DNA of 28,572 bases from CAMDTE01 sp964504345 (GTDB taxonomy: Bacteria; Bacteroidota; Bacteroidia; Flavobacteriales; Schleiferiaceae): positions 1 to 28,572 of the forward strand of contig CAZDDX010000014.1 of NCBI GenBank assembly GCA_964504345.1, written 5' to 3'. The position numbers and the translations under genes were made by a program. The notes below the pieces were generated by a model that ran no database searches, was not told where the DNA came from, and saw only the letters and a list, made by a program, of their open reading frames with translations. Below are positions 7,934 to 15,358 of this stretch, one piece after another; positions within the stretch are counted from its first letter, which is position 1, and each line of letters starts with the position of its first letter.

Positions 7934-9099
7934 CCTCTTCTCCGTTTTCCAACCCTCAGTTCACCCTTGGCATTGTTGGGGGCGGACAACTGGGCAAAAT
8001 GCTATTGGCTGCGGCCCGCCGCATGGACATTGCTGTGGCCGTTCTGGACCCTGCGGCGGACGCTCCCGCGCAGTACGGCGCGCACCGTTTTGAACGCGGC
8101 GCCCTCACGGACTACGACACCGTTTTGAACTTTGGCCGGCAGTGCCAGTCCGTCGTTCTGGAAATCGAAGCCGTGAATGCCGACGCCTTGATCCAATTGG
8201 AGGTGGAAGGGATTCCCTGCTTCCCCCCCGGACGCGTGTTGCAGATTCTGCAAAACAAGGCCCGGCAAAAAGCATTTTTTGCGGAATTCGGCTTGCCCAC
8301 AGCGCCATTTACGGTGTATGATTCCATTGCCGCGCTGCATGCCGACCGTGCTGCAGGCGCGTGGCCCCTCCCCTTTGTGTGGAAGGCAGCTACCGGCGGC
8401 TACGACGGTTTTGGCGTGACGTTGGTGCGCACGGAGGAGCAAGCCCAAGCGCTGCCCGACGGCGAGTGCCTGGCGGAGGCTCTGGTGGACTTGGATCTGG
8501 AAGTAGCCGTGCAAGTGGCGCGTACGCGGTCGGGCGAAACGGCCGTTTTTCCGGTTACGGACATGGATTTTCACCCCACGGCCAATCAAGTTGAATTTGT
8601 GGTGGTCCCTACCCGACTTTCCTCTGCTGCAGCCGCCGCGGCGCAAGAACTGGCCCTCAAGTTGGTGGAAGCTTTGGGCCTAGTAGGCCTGCTTTCCGTG
8701 GAATTTTTTGTGGACCGACGCGGAAACCTGTGGCTGAACGAGGCGGCACCGCGCCCACACAATTCCGGACACTGGACCTTGGAAGCCTGCGCCACTTCTC
8801 AATTTGAGCAGTTGGTGCGTGCGGCCTGCGACCTGCCGTTGGGCGGAACCCAAGCCCACGCCGCCGCCGCCATGGCCAATGTGGTGGGAGCAGAAGGCCA
8901 CCAAGGGCCGGTGCACTACGAAGGGGCGCTGGACGTTTTGTCCCAACCCGGAGTGCACTTGCATTTGTACGGCAAACGCGAAACGCGGCCGTTTCGGAAG
9001 ATGGGCCACCTGACGGCCGTTGCCGAAACCGCCGACGAAGCGCGGAAGCGAGCGGCCGCAGGCCGCGATGCCTTGCGCGTTGTAACTTTGCCCCACTAA
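7930..9099 (+). CDS. purK: 5-(carboxyamino)imidazole ribonucleotide synthase
   Basis: ATP-grasp enzyme making N5-CAIR from AIR, bicarbonate and ATP in purine synthesis. The N-terminus carries LGIVGGGQLGKMLLAAARR (about residues 12-30), the PurK signature. VWKAATGGYDGFGV is the ATP-grasp nucleotide loop, and LWLNEAAPRPHNSGHWT is the conserved metal-binding region near the C-terminus. Length is 389 residues, normal for bacterial PurK. The ATG at 7930 overlaps the SprT-like stop, and purE follows after 11 nt, so product and next enzyme are co-expressed. Confidence 0.97.
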   Translation: MTSSPFSNPQFTLGIVGGGQLGKMLLAAARRMDIAVAVLDPAADAPAQYGAHRFERGALTDYDTVLNFGRQCQSVVLEIEAVNADALIQLEVEGIPCFPPGRVLQILQNKARQKAFFAEFGLPTAPFTVYDSIAALHADRAAGAWPLPFVWKAATGGYDGFGVTLVRTEEQAQALPDGECLAEALVDLDLEVAVQVARTRSGETAVFPVTDMDFHPTANQVEFVVVPTRLSSAAAAAAQELALKLVEALGLVGLLSVEFFVDRRGNLWLNEAAPRPHNSGHWTLEACATSQFEQLVRAACDLPLGGTQAHAAAAMANVVGAEGHQGPVHYEGALDVLSQPGVHLHLYGKRETRPFRKMGHLTAVAETADEARKRAAAGRDALRVVTLPH

Positions 9100-9110
9100 A
9101 CCCGAAACTC

Positions 9111-9584
9111 ATGGTCGGAATCATCATGGGCAGCAGCAGCGACCTTCCCGTCCTGCAAGCCGCCGCAGACTTGCTCGCCGAATGGGAAATTCCCTACGAA
9201 ATGACCGTGGTCTCTGCACACCGGACGCCCGAGCGCATGGTGGAGTACGCCAAAACGGCCGTGGACCGGGGGTTGAAAGTGATCATTGCTGGAGCAGGCG
9301 GCGCCGCGCACCTGCCGGGCATGGTGGCCAGCTTGACGCCACTTCCCGTCATTGGGGTTCCGGTTAAATCCAGCAATTCAATCGACGGCTGGGACAGCGT
9401 TTTGTCCATCCTTCAGATGCCCAACGGGGTGCCGGTAGCTACCGTGGCGTTGAACGGTGCCGCGAATGCGGGCATCTTGGCGGCGCAAATTTTGGGCACG
9501 TCGGACGCCTCCATTCAAGCCAAGATGGTAGCCTACAAGGAGTCCTTGAAGGAGCGCGTGCTGCGCATGGCCGGCGAACTGTAG
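9111..9584 (+). CDS. purE: N5-CAIR mutase (PurE, class I)
   Basis: Converts N5-CAIR to CAIR, the step after PurK. Motifs are GIIMGSSSDLPVL at the N-terminus, SAHRTPERM containing the catalytic histidine, GAGGAAHLPGMVAS, and the C-terminal VATVALNGAANAGILAAQIL. The 157-residue length and presence of purK upstream fit class I PurE. The 3' end converges with the response regulator gene, with a 56-nt gap that shows no obvious hairpin terminator. Confidence 0.97.
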   Translation: MVGIIMGSSSDLPVLQAAADLLAEWEIPYEMTVVSAHRTPERMVEYAKTAVDRGLKVIIAGAGGAAHLPGMVASLTPLPVIGVPVKSSNSIDGWDSVLSILQMPNGVPVATVALNGAANAGILAAQILGTSDASIQAKMVAYKESLKERVLRMAGEL

Positions 9585-9640
9585 TCTTGGGTAGTGACCG
9601 AGCAAACGTATTTCATGCGGTTGTCGGGTAAAACTAATTG

Positions 9641-10393
9641 TTAAAGGGCGCGCAACCGCGCCACCAACACGTCTTTCTTGCGGTTGGCCACGGGAATGGT
9701 GGAGTCGTCCTCCAAAATGACGTAGCCGCCGTCGGAGGGGACGTAGCGTTTGACGAATTCCATGTTGACCAAATGGCTCTTGTGGATGCGTTCAAAACCG
9801 TAATCGGAAAGCATCAAGTCGTACTCCTTCAGTGTTTTTGACGCGAGTAATTTTTTACCCGATTTCATGAAAAATTGGGTGTAATTGCTCGTTGATTCGC
9901 AGCGAACAATTTCATTAACGCGCAGAATGTGCATGCCGTCCTGGCAGGGCACTACGATCTTTTTACCGGCGTCCGAATGTCCGCGCAGGTGGTCCATCAA
10001 AACGGGCAATCCAGGCGCAAATCCTTTGCGTTCTTCTGCCCGACGGATCGCGGAAACAAGTTCCTCGGGATCAATGGGTTTGAGCAAGTAGTCCAAGGCG
10101 CTGAAGCGGATGGCGCGCACCGCAAATTCGTCGTGTGCCGTCACAAAGATGACCTCACCGTTCCAGGGATTTTCTTCTGCTGCCAGCAATTCCAACAATT
10201 CAAAACCCAGCCGATCGCCCAGGTGGATGTCCAAAAACAGGAGCTGCGGGCGATGCGCCAGTACGGCCGTCAAGGCCTCTTCCACGGTAGAGGCCTCGTG
10301 AATGGGGCTCACTTCGGGGCAAAACAACTCCAATTTTCCCCGGAGGGCGGCGCGGCCCTGCGCTTCGTCGTCTACCAATAATGCAGTCAGCAT
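9641..10393 (-). CDS. LytTR-family response regulator
   Basis: 250-residue regulator with a receiver domain (residues 1 to about 120) and a C-terminal LytTR DNA-binding domain (about 145-250). The acidic pair D8/D9, the phosphoacceptor D55 in LLFLDIHLGD, T/A of FVTAHDE and K of LLKPIDP are all present. LytTR hallmarks are IVRCESTSNYTQFF and GFERIHKSHLVNM. ATG at 10393 gives the standard receiver start; longer in-frame extensions upstream fall inside the kinase gene and are not credible. It lies 11 nt after the sensor kinase stop, so kinase and regulator are one operon. Targets are unknown; the divergent tryptophan-rich exported genes next door are candidates by position only. Confidence 0.92.
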   Translation of the reverse strand: MLTALLVDDEAQGRAALRGKLELFCPEVSPIHEASTVEEALTAVLAHRPQLLFLDIHLGDRLGFELLELLAAEENPWNGEVIFVTAHDEFAVRAIRFSALDYLLKPIDPEELVSAIRRAEERKGFAPGLPVLMDHLRGHSDAGKKIVVPCQDGMHILRVNEIVRCESTSNYTQFFMKSGKKLLASKTLKEYDLMLSDYGFERIHKSHLVNMEFVKRYVPSDGGYVILEDDSTIPVANRKKDVLVARLRAL

Positions 10394-10404
10394 GGCTTTG
10401 ATTT

Positions 10405-13290
10405 TTAAAAGGTTTCCAGCGCTTCGGTCGGCAAAACAACCGTGACGCGGGTCCCGGCAGGCGAACCGTCGGGGTGGGTTAAATCCGTGAGGTTCCAGCC
10501 GATGCCGGATCCGTATTCTTGTGCGAGGTGGGCCAAACGCGCTTCCAATATGGAGGTTGCCGCAGATCGATGGCGGGTTTCGTCCGTGCGAACCGCTTTT
10601 TCTGCGGCACTTCGGCCCACGCCGTTGTCTTCCACCACTACCGCAATGCGCTGATTTTCTAACATTTGCCACTGAATCCGAAGTATCCCTCCGGACGTTC
10701 GCGGGCGTAATCCGTGCAGAATGGCGTTCTCCACCACAGGCTGTAAAATCATGGGCGGTAGGCCCCACTCCTCAGGGTCCAGGGCTTCGTCCGGTTCCCA
10801 GACTACCTCAAAAGACTTGCCAAAGCGTATTTGCTCCAACGCCGTGTAGTTTTCCAATAATTTCCACTCGTCGGCCAAGGAAATCCAAGCATTTTGCGCA
10901 CTTTGGAGCGTGAGTCGCATGAGCTTGGCAAAACGTTGCAAATACAGCACGGCGTCTTGTGGCTTGCTCTGCAGAATGAATCCGGAAATACTCTCCAAGG
11001 CGTTGAACAAAAAATGCGGATTCATTTGCAAACGCAGGGCCCGGCGCTCCAATTCCTCGCGTTCGGCCTTCCAGGCGCGTTGTTCGGCCCGACGGTGCAT
11101 CTGACTGCGCCAGATTCCGGCCCCAACGCCCAACACCGTCAGCACCAAAGCCCCAATCAGCCATGGACTTTGCTGCCACGGACGCGGCAAGGTATACTCC
11201 ATGGCATACGGACCGTATCGGTTCAGGGTGCGCGCATTCCGAACTTCTGCCGCAAATGTGTGGCGTCCGTACGGAAGCAAGGGCCAAACCGTTTCCGAGG
11301 CTGCAGACCATTGGTTCCAAGAGCCATCGTTCCGTTTAAAGCGGTACTCCAATTCTTCAGGCCTTGGGGCACCGGCCAGCTTGAAACTTAGCTTGATTCC
11401 GCGTTTCCCATCGGTTGCCTCTGAGGCCCATTGTGCGCGGTAATCGGATCTTTCAATGGGGGCAAAAAGTTTACCAAACCACTGGTTGTTGCTCCAGTTC
11501 AGTGCCGACTCTTCTGCAGAAGGAAAATCAGCTGCTGCCCGGCCCGGCGCCCAAACCCACCCCTTGGCAGACTTGAGCCACCAGCCGCGCCCTTCCACTT
11601 GTGCCCACAACCGCGCTTGAGCGTCCCGCTGCAGGTGGACTAGGGGGGCACCCGGGAACCGAGCGTAAGCCACCCACTGCGCGTTGCCGGATGCCAGGAC
11701 TTCATACGAATACAGTTGACCGTCCGTACCCGAGCCCAACACGGCCCCGTTTGCAAACGGACCGTCCACCTCCACCACAAACATCCCCGACGCACTGTCT
11801 ACGGCGCGCCAAGCGTTGGGATCGCTGGGGTCTGCCGCTGAAGAACTTTGGTAACGAACGGTCTTGTCCCCTAAAGACACCACCAAATTCGTCCCGTAGA
11901 CCACGGTTCCCAGACACGCCTGCAAGCGCGGATGGGCTCGCCATCGACCTTCCGGAGACCGAAAATACAGCCCGTTTTCGCACGCTACCACCAAGGTTCC
12001 ATCGTTCAATCGCTCCAGATCAAAAACCACCCGACCGCCCGGAAAATCGGCCGATTGCAGTCCCTGTTGTGCCGACCACGTCCACAATCCTTTGTTGGAA
12101 CCCACCCAGGTACAGTGGTTCTGGGGATCCCATGCGGTTTGGCCCGGAACCACGGTTAGAAAGCCATTGGAACGCAGCTCTGGAATCAGAACGCTGTGGG
12201 GAGCCGGCAACCGCAACAAGGCGTCGTCCGTCCACACCAATAAGGAGCTGCCCACTTCATGTACCGCCCGCACACCGGGCAACAACTGACCGCGCTCGTC
12301 CGTCCACAAATTGCCGTCCGCTCCCGCCAGCCCAAATTCACCCCAAAAAAGTAATTGCGTTCGGTTCCAAGAACGAACCCCGTACCGCTCCCAAGGGACT
12401 GTTACTTCCTCGCCGGCAACCACCCAACGCATTTTGTTGGGGTACGCCGCTGCCGGCGTGCGTTCACCGTTGTACTCCACCAAAACCACGGAAAAACACG
12501 ATTCGTTGGGACCGCTTCGGGACCACTTCTTTCCGTTCCAAACGAGCAATCCTTGCTGGGTTGCGACGTACCATTTTCCATTGAAGGGGACCAGGGACTC
12601 GGCCTTTGCACCCACGGGAAGCGGAACGCGCATCCAACGGAAAGGGCCGGACGTTTTGGGGTTGGAAGACTGATTCGACGCGTTTTCGCGGGAGTCGTTC
12701 TGCTGTTCCAACAAAAGGAATCGATCGGACAAAAAACCCAAACCGCTGGGGGATGCTGCCGCATCCACGTACCGATGCGTGCCCAGCCCTTTGCGAAATG
12801 CCCAACGACCGTTCTCCCAAGCGGCAATTCCCTTTTCGGTGGCGGCAAAAAGAGTTGGCACGGAGCGAGCAACGTCGGTACTCCTGTTTTTTCCTTCCAC
12901 CAACCGATAAACCACCGGCGAGGGCAAGCCGTCAACCACCCCATACCGTCGTTCTTTACCGGCATAGCGCGCGGAGATTCCCTGGCCTTCCCATGCCACC
13001 CACAGCGTGCCGTCATCCGCTTCCAGGACGTGCTTGGCCGTGCCGGACACCCCGTCTTCCACGCGCACTTCGCGTCCAGTAAGTCCAGCGACGGTGAGCG
13101 TTAACCGAGACGATTCGGTGTTTGAAAAGGTCGTGATGGTCGCATTCCTAGGACTAGAAAGGGAGGTGAGTGCAGTTCCGGGTTCATTAGCCAGCAGGAC
13201 CATCCCCAAGGCCAGGACCGCCCGGGCGCGTCGGGCTGACGCCGATGCGGAAGTGCGAACGATTAGCGAATGGAGCGCTGGAAGGACCAT
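10405..13290 (-). CDS. LytS-type sensor histidine kinase with propeller and Y_Y_Y sensor region
   Basis: 961-residue membrane sensor kinase. Order: an N-terminal hydrophobic export/anchor segment (about residues 16-32), a long extracytoplasmic region with two-component-propeller-like repeats (e.g. DDGTLWVAWEGQGIS, DGNLWTDERG), a Y_Y_Y-like segment (about 640-705) and a transmembrane helix at about 708-727. Then come a charged linker, the phosphoacceptor motif NPHFLFN with H759, and an HATPase domain (VVENAILHGL, EDNGVGRS). ATG 13290 is preferred over ATG 13332, because the longer start would overlap a TACGTTTG promoter box at 13327-13320 and spoil the export signal. It pairs with the LytTR regulator downstream. 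The ligand is unknown; in gut Bacteroides similar hybrids sense glycans, but no sugar-use genes are here. Confidence 0.9.
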   Translation of the reverse strand: MVLPALHSLIVRTSASASARRARAVLALGMVLLANEPGTALTSLSSPRNATITTFSNTESSRLTLTVAGLTGREVRVEDGVSGTAKHVLEADDGTLWVAWEGQGISARYAGKERRYGVVDGLPSPVVYRLVEGKNRSTDVARSVPTLFAATEKGIAAWENGRWAFRKGLGTHRYVDAAASPSGLGFLSDRFLLLEQQNDSRENASNQSSNPKTSGPFRWMRVPLPVGAKAESLVPFNGKWYVATQQGLLVWNGKKWSRSGPNESCFSVVLVEYNGERTPAAAYPNKMRWVVAGEEVTVPWERYGVRSWNRTQLLFWGEFGLAGADGNLWTDERGQLLPGVRAVHEVGSSLLVWTDDALLRLPAPHSVLIPELRSNGFLTVVPGQTAWDPQNHCTWVGSNKGLWTWSAQQGLQSADFPGGRVVFDLERLNDGTLVVACENGLYFRSPEGRWRAHPRLQACLGTVVYGTNLVVSLGDKTVRYQSSSAADPSDPNAWRAVDSASGMFVVEVDGPFANGAVLGSGTDGQLYSYEVLASGNAQWVAYARFPGAPLVHLQRDAQARLWAQVEGRGWWLKSAKGWVWAPGRAAADFPSAEESALNWSNNQWFGKLFAPIERSDYRAQWASEATDGKRGIKLSFKLAGAPRPEELEYRFKRNDGSWNQWSAASETVWPLLPYGRHTFAAEVRNARTLNRYGPYAMEYTLPRPWQQSPWLIGALVLTVLGVGAGIWRSQMHRRAEQRAWKAEREELERRALRLQMNPHFLFNALESISGFILQSKPQDAVLYLQRFAKLMRLTLQSAQNAWISLADEWKLLENYTALEQIRFGKSFEVVWEPDEALDPEEWGLPPMILQPVVENAILHGLRPRTSGGILRIQWQMLENQRIAVVVEDNGVGRSAAEKAVRTDETRHRSAATSILEARLAHLAQEYGSGIGWNLTDLTHPDGSPAGTRVTVVLPTEALETF

Positions 13291-13319
13291 ACTCCAAAGG
13301 TGCACTCTTTTTTTTGTTT

Positions 13320-13327
13320 CAAACGTA
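13320..13327 (-). promoter_or_regulatory. TAnnTTTG -7 box for the sensor kinase operon
   Basis: The minus strand reads TACGTTTG, an exact TAnnTTTG match, ending 29 nt before the ATG at 13290. This supports 13290 over 13332 as the kinase start. No -33 element is evident. Confidence 0.5.
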
Positions 13328-13366
13328 TGCAAGTGCGTGAACTACGGCTAGCGGCGATTTTGCGTC

Positions 13367-13396
13367 CGAGGTTTGCCTCGTGATGCCCAACCTTTG
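13367..13396 (+). promoter_or_regulatory. Inverted repeat plus -7-like box before the tryptophan-rich genes
   Basis: A perfect 5-bp inverted repeat, CGAGG-TTTG-CCTCG (13367-13380), sits 8 nt upstream of AACCTTTG (13389-13396), a one-mismatch TAnnTTTG box. The box ends 3 nt before the ATG at 13400. The repeat could be an operator or a weak hairpin. A link to the divergent LytTR regulator is conjecture. Confidence 0.3.
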
Positions 13397-13399
13397 ACT

Positions 13400-14138
13400 A
13401 TGGAATCGACTTTGGAACCCCACTTTCCTCCTGCTCGCGTTTGGGGCCGGATTTGGGCCAACACTATCCGCGCAGTGGTCTCCGCAGTACCCGACGGTTC
13501 ATCCCACGTTGGGGCCGCCCGGCGCTTCTTCCCAAAATTGGTTGGGTTGGACGCAATGGGGGGCCCCTCCCGGGCACGCCCAATGGACGTGGCGACAGGG
13601 CCGTGCGTGGGGTTGGGAGGTGGGCTTGGACGCCTTTCTGGCACCCCATGCCGCGGCGTGGGGCTCCGCAAACATGGCCCGCGGATGGCGCGCAACAGGC
13701 GGCTTAAGCTGGAAAAACAACCGAATAGACCCCTTTCTGGCGGCCGCCTGGGAGCACTCCCGGTACCGGGCCCATGCTTGGGCTGGCTGGACTTCGGCAG
13801 GCCCAACCGGTTGGCTGTACGGAGAATACCGCCCGGGGGGACGCTGGGAAACCTGGGGACAATGCGAACTGCACCCCGCGGGAATCCCCACGGCCTGGAC
13901 CCTGGGCGCCCGGTGGAAAAGCAGCCGCCAAAACGTACTCGCCGCCTTTTCCCGAGGGGGTGGGATGCAGTTGATGTGGGAGTCCACCGCTTGGAACGGC
14001 GGCGGACCAACGGCCTCCACCTCCTGGGGATGGTCTGGTTTTTTGGGGTGCTCGGTGGGCTGGAAGTGGCCGGCCAACCCTCCTGCTGGGAAGTGTCGGA
14101 AGTGGTTCAACGGTGGTCAGAACGCAACGCGCCCGTGA
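13400..14138 (+). pseudogene. Tryptophan-rich exported protein, probable small outer-membrane barrel, frameshifted after the start codon
   Basis: I do not recognise the family. In the frame starting at 13398 there is an open stretch to the TGA at 14136-14138, but it has no usable start before its export signal. Dropping one G from the ATGG at 13400-13403 joins it to the ATG and gives MNRLWNPTFLLLAFGAGFG then PTLSA/QW, a textbook signal peptide. The result would be 245 residues. The mature part is about 12% tryptophan, with alternating polar and aromatic residues (WTWRQGRAWGWEV, GWSGFLGCSVGWKW) as in outer-membrane strands. The frame read directly from the ATG instead gives arginine/proline-rich sequence with no export signal. 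The cause may be a sequencing error, a true mutation or recoding. The 3' end overlaps the next gene by over 100 nt. Confidence 0.55.
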
Positions 14139-15358
14139 CGGACGCCGCGCAAGATTCAATACGCGAATTGCTTTTGCAGTGGAAACAGGCGCCGTTGGCC
14201 CTGAATACCCTGCCCCCAGCGGAATGGGTGGACTTGCCCTTTTGGGAAGTGGGTCCGGGTGCTGCGCTGGCTTACTACCGAAGCCGGGGAGGCGCTTTGC
14301 TGGATTGGTCTGAATTGGATTTCGTGGACGGAATGGATTCGTGCACCCAAGCCACAGTGCGGCACTACTGCACCTTGGACCTGCTGCGCCAAGCCCCCGT
14401 TCGCGCCCTGGGGCAACCGGCCGCCGGCTGGTCCAACGGGCTACCTACATTTCATTGGAATTGGAGGTTGCACGCCGCTTGGGGAAAACAACTCGTCGGT
14501 TCGCCAACGCTGTGGAAAGGCCATGCCGGATGGGGGCCTGCACAAATCAACTGGTTCCCCAGTCCAACGGATTGGCTTCAGTTGCGGGGTACCTTTCCGG
14601 GCCGATCGCTCCGCTCCACGGCCCAAATCCGATGGGGTACCTACGGCTGGTCCCCTTGGTTTCAGGCAGTATGGACGCCAGAAGCCGGGCAGCGTTGGAC
14701 AGCGGAATGGGGCAGCACCGCGGCCGAAACCGGGGCGAAGCGACGTATACAAGCCTCCTGGAGCACGAGTCTTCCCGGGCGGGCACACTGGACCGCCGCG
14801 GTTCGCTACCGGCGAAACCCTTGGGAATTGCCCCAATGGGACGGTTGGGTGCGGGGCGAAAAATCAACTCCCCAGTATGTGCTTCGGGGGCAGTGGAATT
14901 GGACGTCAGACTCCGGTTGGCGGGTAGTTTTTTCGGGGAACTTTTCGGGTTGGACGGTGCGCTGGAGCCAAAGCGGGAAGTGGCCGGTGGGGGTGGTTGA
15001 CTGGGGAGCGGCACCGATGCTGGCAAAACGACCCACGAGCGAACTTGTGGAGCTGGCCTACCGCCAATCCAATGCTTGGGGTCGGTGGTCCGCCACCGCG
15101 GCGTGGGTATCCGCGTCGCCAGGTTTGCCAGTGCTGTACGGAACCCAACCCTACGGCAGCAGTCCGTGGGTGTTGATCGCAGAGTGGAGTAATTCCTGGA
15201 AAAATTGGTCATTTTTCTTGCGCGGTTCGCTTCAACCGGGCCTGCGTCCGGCCCGCGACTACCTATTGGGGAATGATAACGGTTGGTATGCGCGCGGCTC
15301 GTTCCGCATCCGCTACGCCCCCACGTGGACGCTGAAATTGCGCCAAAAGTCCGGGTAG
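13991..15358 (+). CDS. Helix-hairpin-helix outer-membrane-like protein, tryptophan-rich
   Basis: Exported protein of about 455 residues. After a signal peptide ending near GGLEVAG/QPS there is an N-terminal region resembling the helix-hairpin-helix repeats found in a bacteroidotal outer-membrane family (LALNTLPPAEWVDLPFW, then YYRSRGGALLDWSELDFVDGMD). The remaining 300 or so residues are strand-like and very rich in tryptophan (42 in the protein, about 9%). The start is uncertain: TTG 13991 gives a basic N-region (MERRRTNGLHLLGMVWFF), while ATG 14030 gives a short signal without positive charge. The frame stays open far upstream, so software may call one protein from about 13373 or 13400, but that extra part is the wrong frame for the preceding gene. 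The 3' end overlaps aroA convergently by 46 nt. Function is unknown; the helix-hairpin-helix need not mean DNA binding. Confidence 0.65.
   Translation: MERRRTNGLHLLGMVWFFGVLGGLEVAGQPSCWEVSEVVQRWSERNAPVTDAAQDSIRELLLQWKQAPLALNTLPPAEWVDLPFWEVGPGAALAYYRSRGGALLDWSELDFVDGMDSCTQATVRHYCTLDLLRQAPVRALGQPAAGWSNGLPTFHWNWRLHAAWGKQLVGSPTLWKGHAGWGPAQINWFPSPTDWLQLRGTFPGRSLRSTAQIRWGTYGWSPWFQAVWTPEAGQRWTAEWGSTAAETGAKRRIQASWSTSLPGRAHWTAAVRYRRNPWELPQWDGWVRGEKSTPQYVLRGQWNWTSDSGWRVVFSGNFSGWTVRWSQSGKWPVGVVDWGAAPMLAKRPTSELVELAYRQSNAWGRWSATAAWVSASPGLPVLYGTQPYGSSPWVLIAEWSNSWKNWSFFLRGSLQPGLRPARDYLLGNDNGWYARGSFRIRYAPTWTLKLRQKSG

Noticed and set aside
9641..10768. A 375-residue version of the LytTR regulator
   Set aside because: The extra N-terminus is out of frame with, but inside, the sensor kinase gene; the receiver domain begins exactly at ATG 10393.
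11601..13104. Plus-strand frames of 327 and 249 codons opposite the sensor kinase
   Set aside because: Pro/Arg-rich low-information translations, antisense to a kinase with clear propeller, NPHFLFN and ATPase motifs.
13348..14110. Minus-strand frames of about 200-220 codons opposite the first tryptophan-rich gene
   Set aside because: Arg/Pro-rich, no signal or domain; they arise because stop triplets are rare in this GC-rich stretch.
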